Positions 37,339 to 45,879 are shown, counted from the first letter of the stretch. The stretch is DNA of 64,000 nucleotides from Wenyingzhuangia fucanilytica (GCF_001697185.1 NZ_CP014224.1:1860001-1924000); one strand, 5' to 3'. Notes: generated from the sequence alone by a model not told the origin. Program-made: numbers and translations.

Positions 37339-38289
37339 ATGAATACAAATCAATTTGGTGAAAAAGGTTGGACACCAGACAGAATTAAAAAATTAAATGG
37401 TAAAACATACGTCATAACAGGAACTACAAGTGGAACAGGTTTTGAAGCAACAAAAATTCTACTTTCAAAGGGAGCGAAAGTTGTAATGCTTAATAGAAAT
37501 CTTAAAAAAGCCAAAGGCACTATTGCAATATTAAAACAAGAATTAGGAGAGGCGATTGATATAGTTAACATTCAAATGGACTTATCTAAGCAGTCCTCCG
37601 TAAAAAAAACGGCTGAAGATGTATTAAAAACAGTTCCTCAAATTGATGCACTTATTTGTAATGCAGCAATTGCCCAAGTGCCTAAACAAACGATAACTGT
37701 AGATGGTTGGGAGAGTCAAATGGGAACGAATTACTACGGTAATTGGACATTACAAGCTTTATTGTTTCCTCTTATTGAAAAGTCCAAAGGACGAATTGTA
37801 ACAGTAGGAAGTTTGGGATATGATATGGGCATTAAAACCATTAAATTTGATGACTTGAATTGGGAGAAAGACTACACGCCAAATAATGCTTACAGCCAAA
37901 GTAAACTGGCACAAATAATGTCTATGTACGAATTACAAGATAGATTGAAAGAAGCTGGAAAAACAGATGTTAAAGCCTATGCGTGTCATCCTGGTTCTTC
38001 AAGAACCAACTTAATAAATTCTAGTGGCAGTTTTATGATGAAATTCATCTTTAATTTAATGAAATTGTCGCCATTAACACAATCGGCTGAAAAAGGTGCT
38101 TACCCCGAGGTAATGTGTGCTATAGAACCAAATTTAGACGAAAGCGGTTTTTACGGACCAACAGGAAGAAATAATTGGACTGGTCCAGTGGGAGCTCACA
38201 AAATAAAATCACACGCTAAAGATAAAACAGTAGCAAAACGACTGTGGGAACTTTCAGAAAAAGAAACAGGTATAAATTGGAACATTTAA
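37339..38289 (+). CDS. Short-chain dehydrogenase/reductase
   Basis: A 316-residue NAD(P)-dependent oxidoreductase of the extended SDR type resembling protochlorophyllide-reductase/retinol-dehydrogenase-like members. The cofactor motif TGTTSGTG is at 27-34, NAA at about 108-110 and the catalytic Ser158, Tyr185 and Lys189 (YSQSK) are in place. The substrate is unknown. It begins the four-gene cargo block; its stop overlaps the next start by 1 bp (TAATG). Confidence 0.9.
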   Translation: MNTNQFGEKGWTPDRIKKLNGKTYVITGTTSGTGFEATKILLSKGAKVVMLNRNLKKAKGTIAILKQELGEAIDIVNIQMDLSKQSSVKKTAEDVLKTVPQIDALICNAAIAQVPKQTITVDGWESQMGTNYYGNWTLQALLFPLIEKSKGRIVTVGSLGYDMGIKTIKFDDLNWEKDYTPNNAYSQSKLAQIMSMYELQDRLKEAGKTDVKAYACHPGSSRTNLINSSGSFMMKFIFNLMKLSPLTQSAEKGAYPEVMCAIEPNLDESGFYGPTGRNNWTGPVGAHKIKSHAKDKTVAKRLWELSEKETGINWNI

Positions 38290-39401
38290 TGGCTTTAATT
38301 AAAAAAATAATGCTTGGACTACTATTTATCATCATAATTATTGGTGTCGGAACACTAATCTTTTTAAATACTGAACGGTTTGGAAAACATCCATCAGGAG
38401 AACGTTTATTAAAAATAGAACAATCATCCAACTATAAGAATGGGAGTTTTCAAAACCTGAATGACACACCTATGCTTACAGAAGATGTTAGCTATAGCAA
38501 AGTGATGTATGAATTCCTTTTTTTGGCAAAAGCCAAAGAGCCTTCTGTTAAAATACCTTCGGTTAAAACTAATTTGAAAGCACTTAAAGCAAATGAAAAT
38601 GTGCTGATATGGATGGGACATTCATCTTACTTTATGCAATTGGATGGTAAAAAGATATTGGTTGACCCTGTTTTAAGTGGTAATGCGTCACCACTTTCTT
38701 TTACCACTAAAGCTTATGATGGAACCGATATTTATACAACCGATGACATCCCAGAAATAGATTATTTATTTTTATCACACGACCATTGGGATCATATGGA
38801 TTATAAAACACTGAAAAAGTTGAAACCAAAAATTAAGAATATCATTACAGGCCTTGGTAATGGTGCGCATTTAGAGGCTTGGGGATTTAATCCAGAAGTG
38901 ATTTTAGAAGGTGATTGGTACGATTCTTTTAAATTTGAAAAAGGATTTGAAATACATATAACGCCTGCAAGACATTTTTCAGGAAGAGGATTTAAAAGAG
39001 CAAAAACATTATGGGCATCTTTTGTCTTAAAATCACCAAGTGCTACAATTTATATTGGTGGCGATAGTGGATATGATACGCATTTTAAAGATATTGGAAA
39101 TAAATTCGGGCCTTTTGACTTGGCAATTCTTGAAAATGGCCAATATGATGAAAAATGGAAGTACATTCATATGTTACCAGGCGAACAAATAATAGCCGCA
39201 ACAGATTTAAATACAAAAGCTATTTTACCTGTGCATTCAGGAAAATTTACCTTGGCCAATCACAATTGGGACGAACCATTTGTGAATATTACAGATGAAG
39301 AAAATAGGAAAGACTTTAAAATAATAACGCCAATGATTGGAGAACAAGTAAACTTAAACGATAGTTTACAGCAATTTAAGGATTGGTGGAACCTAAAATA
39401 A
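38289..39401 (+). CDS. MBL-fold metallo-hydrolase, membrane-anchored
   Basis: A 370-residue protein with an N-terminal membrane helix (about 6-26) and a metallo-beta-lactamase fold. The metal site HxHxDH is His164-Asp-His166-Trp-Asp168-His169. Further ligands are likely in PARHFSGR and GGDSGYDTHF. It belongs to the UlaG/NAPE-PLD-like group, which hydrolyses lipids, phosphodiesters or lactones. The start at 38289 is chosen because it gives the anchor and a TAATG coupling to the SDR gene. Confidence 0.88.
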   Translation: MALIKKIMLGLLFIIIIIGVGTLIFLNTERFGKHPSGERLLKIEQSSNYKNGSFQNLNDTPMLTEDVSYSKVMYEFLFLAKAKEPSVKIPSVKTNLKALKANENVLIWMGHSSYFMQLDGKKILVDPVLSGNASPLSFTTKAYDGTDIYTTDDIPEIDYLFLSHDHWDHMDYKTLKKLKPKIKNIITGLGNGAHLEAWGFNPEVILEGDWYDSFKFEKGFEIHITPARHFSGRGFKRAKTLWASFVLKSPSATIYIGGDSGYDTHFKDIGNKFGPFDLAILENGQYDEKWKYIHMLPGEQIIAATDLNTKAILPVHSGKFTLANHNWDEPFVNITDEENRKDFKIITPMIGEQVNLNDSLQQFKDWWNLK

Positions 39402-39406
39402 TAGAA

Positions 39407-40318
39407 ATGAAACATTTTAAAACATTATCATCATATTTAGAATATATGCAGCTTCCTCGTCCAGAGCATCCAATGTTGAGTGTTTATACAGCAAAGGGAG
39501 ATGAATTTTTGCCTTGTCCGAGAGAAAGTTCACCTCCCATTTCAACCGATAGTTATTCTATTAGCTTTAAGAAAATAATAAAAGGAAATATAAATTATGG
39601 TCGAACAAAATACGATTTCACTAATGGTGCTTTAATTTTTATTGCACCTAGACAAGTGGTACAATGGGATAGTAGTATCATTTTTGAACAAAAGGGGTTT
39701 TCGATAAATTTTCACGAAGATTTTCTGAAAGGAACAGCATTAGCTCAACAGATTAAGAAATATAATTTCTTTTCTTATTCAGCTAATGAAGCATTGCACC
39801 TTTCGCCAAAAGAAGAAAAGCAAATAGAATCGATAGTAAATAATATTGAAATAGAATACCAAAACAACCAAGATGAATTCAGTAAGGAAATCATCATTTC
39901 TCAATTAGACACGCTATTGAAATATGCCAATCGTTTTTACGAAAGACAGTTTTTGAATAGGAAAGAGTTATCAAATGACTTGTTGGAACGTTTTAACTTG
40001 CAATTAACTGAATACTTTGAATTAGGACTTGTACAAAAAAAGGGGATTCCAAATATTGAAGAATTAGCAAATATAATGTCCGTTTCGCAACGTTACTTAA
40101 GTGATACACTTAAAAAAGAAACAGGTAAAACAACTACAGAGCATTTACACTTACGCTTAATAGATGAAGCAAAAAATATTTTATTAAAACCAAATAAAAG
40201 TATTTCAGAAGTAGCCTATGAATTGGGATTTGAATATCCACAATATTTTTCCCGATTATTCAAAAAGAAGGAAGGTATCAGTCCAACGGAATACAGAGAA
40301 AAATATAAATTAAATTAA
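39407..40318 (+). CDS. AraC family transcriptional regulator
   Basis: A 303-residue regulator. The N-terminal half is a cupin-like sensing region; the C-terminal 100 residues form the double helix-turn-helix of AraC/XylS: IEELANIMSVSQRYLSDTLKKETG and then ISEVAYELGFEYPQYFSRLFKKKEG. It starts 5 bp after the metallo-hydrolase stop and is followed after 3 bp by a membrane protein, so it probably controls its own operon. The inducer is unknown. Confidence 0.93.
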   Translation: MKHFKTLSSYLEYMQLPRPEHPMLSVYTAKGDEFLPCPRESSPPISTDSYSISFKKIIKGNINYGRTKYDFTNGALIFIAPRQVVQWDSSIIFEQKGFSINFHEDFLKGTALAQQIKKYNFFSYSANEALHLSPKEEKQIESIVNNIEIEYQNNQDEFSKEIIISQLDTLLKYANRFYERQFLNRKELSNDLLERFNLQLTEYFELGLVQKKGIPNIEELANIMSVSQRYLSDTLKKETGKTTTEHLHLRLIDEAKNILLKPNKSISEVAYELGFEYPQYFSRLFKKKEGISPTEYREKYKLN

Positions 40319-40321
40319 ACA

Positions 40322-40837
40322 ATGGAACTATTAAAACTAGCCACAGAATGGGCAAAAGCCGAAGTATTTTCAACACGTTTCTTTATTTTATTCGCGGTTG
40401 GATTTTTAATTACTAGTGTTGGATTTTGGCAAATGGGAAAAACAGATTTGGCAAAAGCCTATATCATTCCTATGTTAGTCGCAGGCGTATTACTTTTAGT
40501 AATTGGTAGCGGTCTTAATTATACCAACGTTCAAAGAATTAAACAATTTAAAAAGGACTTCAACACAGATTCTTCTGCCTTTTATCAATCAGAAATTAAA
40601 CGTTCTGAAAGTACTTTAAAGGAATATACAATTGTATTTAAAGTAATTCCAATATTAATTATTGTAGCCACATTATTAATCCTGCTAGTTAACACACCAA
40701 CTTGGAGAGCAATTAGCATAACAAGTATTGCGATGTTAATTGTCATTTTATTAGTTGACGGAACTGCACATTCTAGAATTGAAAGCTATTACAAAGAATT
40801 AAAATTGGTGGGTATAAAAAATGACATCAAAAAATAA
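40322..40837 (+). CDS. Four-helix membrane protein of unknown function
   Basis: A 171-residue protein with hydrophobic stretches near residues 17-35, 47-66, 99-118 and 122-142. The loop between the second and third pair is rich in charged residues. I do not recognise the family. It is the last gene of the SDR/metallo-hydrolase/AraC block, spaced by 3 bp. Confidence 0.7.
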   Translation: MELLKLATEWAKAEVFSTRFFILFAVGFLITSVGFWQMGKTDLAKAYIIPMLVAGVLLLVIGSGLNYTNVQRIKQFKKDFNTDSSAFYQSEIKRSESTLKEYTIVFKVIPILIIVATLLILLVNTPTWRAISITSIAMLIVILLVDGTAHSRIESYYKELKLVGIKNDIKK

Positions 40838-40908
40838 TTCCTTAAAACAAACTTTAAATAAGTAGCACCATTCAATACAAATCCGTTGAGAAATATTTTA
40901 ATTTTCAA

Positions 40909-41038
40909 TGATTTGTGGATATAGAATTGAAGAACTAGACAACACCTTAACCAAACAAGTAAGGTATTTAGACAAATTGGTAGACGAATTGGCCAAGGGG
41001 CGTAAAATGGAAAAAATATTACGCAGCCAATAAACCAA
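40909..41038 (+). repeat. DUF2200 3'-end repeat, copy 2 (displaced fragment)
   Basis: 130 bp matching the end of the DUF2200 gene including its stop codon, with about three differences. No start or upstream part of the gene is present, so it is a displaced gene end and not a functional gene. It bounds cargo block 1 on the right. Confidence 0.9.
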
Positions 41039-41104
41039 CGCGACAATAGTTTTATTTGCTTAGTTAAATGTTTGTCAATTAATCAACGGTGTTACCAACT
41101 TCTT

Positions 41105-41617
41105 TTATTTTGAATAAGCCCCCGAAGAATATGTAAGTTCATAACTATGCGTGTAGATTTCAAATACAATTCCAAATGGATCTTCAACATAGCACATTTT
41201 AAAAGGCTTGTCATTAGGATAGTATTCTCTTATTGGCATTCTTTGTTTTCCTCCGTAAGACAAAATTTTATCAATAAGTTCTTCAATATTTGGATCTTGT
41301 ACACAAAAATGAAATAGACCAGTATTGAATGGGTTAAATTCAGGTGCTTCTTTCACTCCATTCGGAAAAGAAAATAATTCAATTCCAATTCCGTCTGAAG
41401 TTGCTAAATGAGCAATTTCGAATTCCGTCCAATCATCTCCAAAAACGTCAATACACATTTGACCAATAGCAGTTTCTTTTTCCTTTTTGACTTTTGAAGG
41501 CTCCATAATTATGTACCAACCCATTACTTCTGAATAGAATTTTACTGCCTCTTTTATATTTGGAACTGTTAATCCTATATGTGAAAATGATTTAGGATAA
41601 TTTTTATTAATTGTCAT
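41105..41617 (-). CDS. VOC family protein (glyoxalase/dioxygenase fold)
   Basis: A 170-residue vicinal-oxygen-chelate protein with two beta-alpha-beta modules: FSHIGLTVPNIKEAVKFYSEVMGW and then GLFHFCVQDPNIEELIDKI, ending FKMCYVEDPFGIVFEIYTHSYE. Metal ligands are probably His13 in the first strand and Glu near the end. It may act on an electrophile or resistance substrate. It is divergent from the HxlR regulator, the usual arrangement for a regulated detoxification gene. Confidence 0.85.
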   Translation of the reverse strand: MTINKNYPKSFSHIGLTVPNIKEAVKFYSEVMGWYIIMEPSKVKKEKETAIGQMCIDVFGDDWTEFEIAHLATSDGIGIELFSFPNGVKEAPEFNPFNTGLFHFCVQDPNIEELIDKILSYGGKQRMPIREYYPNDKPFKMCYVEDPFGIVFEIYTHSYELTYSSGAYSK

Positions 41618-41738
41618 AAGTTATATTTTAGACTTCGAAATTACACTATATTTGCTTTACTGGCAATAACTTACTAAAAAGTAGTATAGTTACCAAAACG
41701 AGTAAAATAATGATAATCAACAATCTAAAGTTATAATT

Positions 41739-42050
41739 TTGAATAAAGAAAATAGTTGTCCTTTAAATTACACTATGAATTTAATAGGAACAAAATGGAA
41801 ACCTTTAATTTTATTTCATCTATTAGAAGGCGATTTGCGTTCAGGAATATTGCAAAAGAAAATTCCAGGGATTTCAAATAAAATGTTTACACAAACAGTA
41901 AGAGATTTAGAAAAAGATGGACTTTTATCCAGAAAGGTTTTTCCTGTAGTGCCTCCAAAAGTGGAATACAGTTTAACCAACAGAGGTAAATCACTTGAAG
42001 ATATTTTAAGAAGTTTGGACAAATGGGGATTGAAAGATTCTCAACATTAA
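41739..42050 (+). CDS. HxlR family transcriptional regulator
   Basis: A 103-residue winged-helix regulator with the HxlR start CPLNYTMNLIGTKWKPLILFHL and the recognition region ISNKMFTQTVRDLEKDGLLSRK followed by the wing PPKVEYSLTNRG. The start is a TTG at 41739-41741; the first ATG downstream would delete the conserved cysteine and first helix. It is divergent from the VOC gene (121 bp), which it probably controls. Cysteine 7 could sense electrophiles, as in some HxlR proteins. Confidence 0.87.
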   Translation: MNKENSCPLNYTMNLIGTKWKPLILFHLLEGDLRSGILQKKIPGISNKMFTQTVRDLEKDGLLSRKVFPVVPPKVEYSLTNRGKSLEDILRSLDKWGLKDSQH

Positions 42051-42070
42051 TTTAATTGTCTCGATTTCAA

Positions 42071-42211
42071 ACTTGTTAAGAACTATGAGCTTTTGTGGAT
42101 AAATAAACATTCCTTTTATTTATAATAATCCGTAGTTTTATAAATATCAATAAACTTCTGTAAACTCAAATGTAAAATAAGGTTGGGTTATTCGGAAGTT
42201 GTAGGCAATTT
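42071..42211 (+). repeat. R repeat, copy 2
   Basis: About 141 bp, nearly identical to copy 3. It has TGTGGATAA at 42094-42102 and ends in GTTGTAGGCAATTT (42198-42211), which is the left inverted end of the TIR unit. Confidence 0.88.
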
Positions 42212-42228
42212 GAAAGAACCAAAACCTT

Positions 42229-43665
42229 ATGAATCAAAAAATCTTCATTTCATACTCTTGGACGACACCCGAACACGAAGAATGGGTTCTTAGTCTTGCG
42301 AAAAGACTTATTTCTGATGGAATTGATGTTGTTCTTGATAAATGGGATTTAAAAGAAGGACACGACTTATATGATTTTATGGAATCAATGGTAAAATCAC
42401 CTGAGATTAATAAAGTCTTGATTATTCTAGACAAGAAATACTCTGAAAGAGCGGACTCCAGAAAAGGTGGTGTCGGAACGGAAACTCAAATAATCAGCCC
42501 CAAAATTTATAAAGATGTATCACAGGAAAAGTTCATTCCAATAGTCCGAGAACGCAGTGAAGAAGGCGAAGCATTTATTCCAACTTATTTAGATGGCCGT
42601 GTGTATATTGATTTGTCAAATGATGAACAATTCGAAGATAATTACGAAAGTCTATTAAGGAATATCTATGGTCGTCCTTCATTTAGTAAACCTAAACTAG
42701 GTAAAGCCCCAAGCTACTTGTTTGAAGAAAGCCCACTCAATTTTAAAACGACTCATATTCTAAGGGGATTCGAAAAACAACTTCTGAATAAGCCCGACAG
42801 AGCAAATTCACTAATTCGTGACTTTCTCGAAGACTTCAAAGAGAATTTAAAGGAATTTAGCATTACCTATAATTCGAGGGATCAGATAAAAGTTGGTAAA
42901 CAGATTTGTGAGAATATAAATCAATATACACCGTTAAGAGACGATTTTATTAAGTTTTTCGATATTCTAACCAACTCGAATGTTGATTTTGACATTGACA
43001 TAATAATCCAATTCTTTGAAGAATTACCGTTGTTCTTTTCACCTCTTGACGACCGAAGTAGTTGGGGAACTTTTGAATTTGATAATTTCAAGTTTATCGT
43101 ACACGAACTTCTCATATACTTAATTGCTGTTGGACTTAAAAACAATAACTATCATTTCATTGAAGAAATCCTTTATTCAAGCTACTTCACGAAAGACAAA
43201 CACAATAGCAACAATGAAGCTAAAAGATTTGATGTATTCTACGGTCATACTGACATAATAAAACCTTATTACAATCAAACGCATTCACAGAATTTCTTCA
43301 GTGCAATGGCGGACTTTATTATCAAACGAATTCCAGATTTTTTGACTAAGCGCATTCTAGTACAAGCGGATTTACTCTGTTATCATGTATCTGAATTAAA
43401 TAATCTACGATGGTTTCCGATGACCTATGTATATGACACTTCAGGTCGCTATGAGCTTTTCTATAGACTAGAATCGAAGAGACATTTCGAAAAAGTTAAG
43501 ATTCTTTTTGGAGTTGATACAGTAGAACAACTAAAAGAAAAATTAAATCAACTTGAAGAAAAAGACAAAGGGAATAGTCATAGAGTTGCTTACTCGGGAG
43601 CTTTTGATTCTGTAGCACCTTTATACAGATTAATTGATAAAGATAAATTAGGAACAAAAAGATAA
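42229..43665 (+). CDS. TIR/SEFIR-domain protein, putative defence effector
   Basis: A 478-residue protein. The N-terminal 160 residues are a TIR-like SEFIR domain: KIFISYSWTTPEHEEWVLSL, GIDVVLDKWDLKEGHDLYDF and the Glu52 following, in the position of the TIR catalytic acid if active. The remaining 300 residues are an alpha-rich region without a name, which may sense or oligomerise. Bacterial TIR proteins often deplete NAD during phage infection; that role here is inference. It is bounded by inverted GTTGTAGGC/GCCTACAAC ends and is next to a PD-(D/E)XK gene. Confidence 0.8.
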   Translation: MNQKIFISYSWTTPEHEEWVLSLAKRLISDGIDVVLDKWDLKEGHDLYDFMESMVKSPEINKVLIILDKKYSERADSRKGGVGTETQIISPKIYKDVSQEKFIPIVRERSEEGEAFIPTYLDGRVYIDLSNDEQFEDNYESLLRNIYGRPSFSKPKLGKAPSYLFEESPLNFKTTHILRGFEKQLLNKPDRANSLIRDFLEDFKENLKEFSITYNSRDQIKVGKQICENINQYTPLRDDFIKFFDILTNSNVDFDIDIIIQFFEELPLFFSPLDDRSSWGTFEFDNFKFIVHELLIYLIAVGLKNNNYHFIEEILYSSYFTKDKHNSNNEAKRFDVFYGHTDIIKPYYNQTHSQNFFSAMADFIIKRIPDFLTKRILVQADLLCYHVSELNNLRWFPMTYVYDTSGRYELFYRLESKRHFEKVKILFGVDTVEQLKEKLNQLEEKDKGNSHRVAYSGAFDSVAPLYRLIDKDKLGTKR

Positions 43666-43720
43666 AAACTGCCTACAACAACGGCTATAGTGCATACCTT
43701 GCGGGACACGCACCATAGCC
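43666..43720. repeat. Inverted end and strong hairpin after the TIR gene
   Basis: AAACTGCCTACAAC (43666-43679) mirrors the end of R copy 2 with one mismatch. It is followed by the stem GGCTATAGTGC / GCACCATAGCC (43683-43720; 10 of 11 pairs, loop of 16). The stretch is richer in G+C than its surroundings. Confidence 0.75.
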
Positions 43721-43750
43721 AAACCGTAGCAACCTATTTGAGAACAAAAT

Positions 43751-44671
43751 ATGGAAGAAACCATTTTACCTGTTGAATCTATTCAAGAAAGGGATGTCGA
43801 TTTAATTTTACTAGAAGAATTATCTACCGACAATTCATTTTGTGAATGGTTTGTTAGAGAACTTAACTTACCACATTTGTCTTCTGTAAACGGTGCTTGG
43901 AGAAGTATTTCTGCTTTTGGACTTGGAGAGACTGATATTTTATTTTCCTACAATTCGAATGATCAAAAAATTTTCTTGCTTATTGAAAATAAATTAGACA
44001 CTAAATTTCAACATGAACAATTTAATCGTTACTTAAAACGTGCTGACGAATATTTAGCACAAAAAGAATGCGACAATGTTTTTGTTATATTAATTGCTCC
44101 AAATCTATACTGCGAAAATCAAAGTGAATTTGAAAATTATTTGACCTACGAAATAATTGCTGAAAGACTTAAGTTTATAGGTACAAAAAGAAATCTATTC
44201 AAAAGTAATTTATTAGAAATTGCAACTGAAAAATTAAGACGTGGCTATCAACCCGTAAACTCTGTTCCAGTTCAAAGTTTTTGGCATTTATATTGGCAAT
44301 TTAAAGAAGAAAATTATTCGAGTCTCATAATGAAGAAACCAGATATTGTTCCTCACAACAGTGATTGGCCAATGCTTTTTGATGACAGATTAAAAAATAT
44401 TGTGTTTTATCACAAACTTGGACAAGGAAATACAGATGCAACTTTTAAAGGTTTTTCCGAAGAAGTTGAATTTAAAATAAAAGAATTACTTCCTAAATGG
44501 GCGAAACTAGAAAAACACAGCAAAAGTTTTTCGATTAGAGTTTTTTCAGGAAAAATAGACCGAACACAAGATTTTAACAAGCAATTGGAAAATGTAGATA
44601 ATGGTCTAAAAAACATCAATCGGTTAAGAAATTGGATAATAGAAAATAAAAACATTATAGAGTATATATAG
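43751..44671 (+). CDS. PD-(D/E)XK nuclease superfamily protein (PF14281-like)
   Basis: A 306-residue protein with a restriction-endonuclease-like core at the N-terminus. Asp62 in GETDILF and the Glu79-x-Lys81 of IENKLDTKFQHEQFNRY form the D...ExK site, preceded by an acidic ERDVDLILLEEL helix. The C-terminal half resembles the PF14281 family. Such proteins are frequently seen beside defence genes. The gene starts 85 bp after the TIR stop, with the hairpin between them. Confidence 0.82.
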   Translation: MEETILPVESIQERDVDLILLEELSTDNSFCEWFVRELNLPHLSSVNGAWRSISAFGLGETDILFSYNSNDQKIFLLIENKLDTKFQHEQFNRYLKRADEYLAQKECDNVFVILIAPNLYCENQSEFENYLTYEIIAERLKFIGTKRNLFKSNLLEIATEKLRRGYQPVNSVPVQSFWHLYWQFKEENYSSLIMKKPDIVPHNSDWPMLFDDRLKNIVFYHKLGQGNTDATFKGFSEEVEFKIKELLPKWAKLEKHSKSFSIRVFSGKIDRTQDFNKQLENVDNGLKNINRLRNWIIENKNIIEYI

Positions 44672-44674
44672 AGT

Positions 44675-44717
44675 CAAAGGGCGTAAAATGAAAAAAATAT
44701 TACGCAGCTAACAAACC
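44675..44717 (+). repeat. DUF2200 3'-end repeat, copy 3 (short fragment)
   Basis: 43 bp matching the last bases of DUF2200 around GGGCGTAAAATG and ATTACGCAGC, with several differences. It follows the PD-(D/E)XK gene directly and marks the right end of cargo block 2. Confidence 0.8.
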
Positions 44718-44728
44718 GATGCTATAAC

Positions 44729-44869
44729 ACTTGTTAAGAACTATAAGCTTTTGTGGATAAATAAACATTCCTTTTATTTATAATAATCCGTAGTTTTATA
44801 AATATCAATAGACTTCTGTAAACTAAAATGTAAAATAAGGTTGGGTTGTTTGGAAGTTGTGTATAATTA
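44729..44869 (+). repeat. R repeat, copy 3
   Basis: About 141 bp, nearly identical to copy 2 up to AAGGTTGGGTT. It has TGTGGATAA at 44752-44760 and ends AGTTGTGTATAATT. It lies about 12 bp after the third DUF2200 fragment, like copy 1 after the intact gene. Confidence 0.88.
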
Positions 44870-44906
44870 TAAACAACAAATTACATAGAAAAATAAGTGG
44901 TAAATC

Positions 44907-45332
44907 ATGGAAAGAAAACTTAATATTTTAATTATTTCAATATTAATTATTACCTTTTATAGTTGTGGAAGCGCAAGTCATTATGTTACAAAAAATAGCA
45001 ACCGATGGGCTGAATTCGAATTACGTCCTTCACAAATAAAATACGATGGAAAAATCTTTTACTATAGTAAATTGAATGATGATACTCTGTTCGGTATTTC
45101 ATATGATAACAAAGTAAATGATGATTCTTATTTCTATTATAATAAAATGATGCTTGACTTTAATTGGTATAAAAACTCAGAAGGTAATTGGTCTGGCAAA
45201 AGTGGGGATTATTTTGGTAATGCTAGAAGACTTAAAAATGGACACCTGTACGTAAATCCAGTTAGAAAAGTTGCACTTTATTTTGAACCAAAAGACGGGA
45301 AATTTACAGCCTTTAAAGTAACTTTTAAATAA
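44907..45332 (+). CDS. Small lipoprotein of unknown function
   Basis: A 141-residue protein with an N-terminal hydrophobic segment and lipobox ending at Cys21 (IITFYSC). The mature part is rich in Tyr, Asn, Asp and Lys. I do not recognise it. It is the first gene after R copy 3 and is followed by a small membrane protein, so it is part of the accessory region rather than the core. Confidence 0.65.
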   Translation: MERKLNILIISILIITFYSCGSASHYVTKNSNRWAEFELRPSQIKYDGKIFYYSKLNDDTLFGISYDNKVNDDSYFYYNKMMLDFNWYKNSEGNWSGKSGDYFGNARRLKNGHLYVNPVRKVALYFEPKDGKFTAFKVTFK

Positions 45333-45474
45333 TTTAACAAAATTATTATTAGGTCGGCAAATTAAAAACACTAAATAATTATAAGCTTAGCGTAGCTTCA
45401 AAAATCTTGTCGATTTCAAAACCCGCTACTATTCTTATACTAATCGTTTATCCCCCACCAAAAAAACATCAAAC

Positions 45475-45879
45475 ATGAGTAAAAAAATTGCTTTAATTAT
45501 TATGTTTTTTATACTCGGAATAATTTTAATTTTTCATTTCTTAATTTTTACAGAACAGATTCATTACGATAAAGTTTGGGCAGGAAAACTTAAGTCAGTT
45601 GAGGAAATGAAATCTTTTGAAACTTTCTCTATATTAATAAATCTATTTATGTTGGTGATATTATTTATGAAGTATAAGCTACTAGAGAAAGGAACCAGTA
45701 ATAAAATTATCGATTTATTCATATGGGTTTTTGTAGTACTTTTTGCATTGAATACAGTAGGGAATCTTTTTTCACAAAACACAATAGAGTTAATTCTTGG
45801 AACTTTTTTAACATTGACTTCATCAATCCTGTGTTTTATTATTGTTAAAAAGAAACAGAGAGAAAATATAAATAACTAG
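45475..45879 (+). CDS. Small membrane protein of unknown function
   Basis: A 134-residue protein with four hydrophobic segments near residues 5-23, 47-62, 77-95 and 100-124, a short charged loop after the first, and a basic tail. No family was recognised. The 142-bp gap upstream has a short inverted repeat AAGCT/AGCTT but no strong terminator. Confidence 0.6.
   Translation: MSKKIALIIMFFILGIILIFHFLIFTEQIHYDKVWAGKLKSVEEMKSFETFSILINLFMLVILFMKYKLLEKGTSNKIIDLFIWVFVVLFALNTVGNLFSQNTIELILGTFLTLTSSILCFIIVKKKQRENINN

Noticed and set aside
40789-41046. Small minus-strand gene over the DUF2200 fragment
   Set aside because: It is antisense to the displaced gene end and the end of the membrane protein gene; no family pattern.
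37101-44869. Chromosomal integron with attC sites
   Set aside because: No integrase is in the window and the hairpin ends do not contain the RYYYAAC/GTTRRRY core sites. The DUF2200 fragments are also not attC-like.
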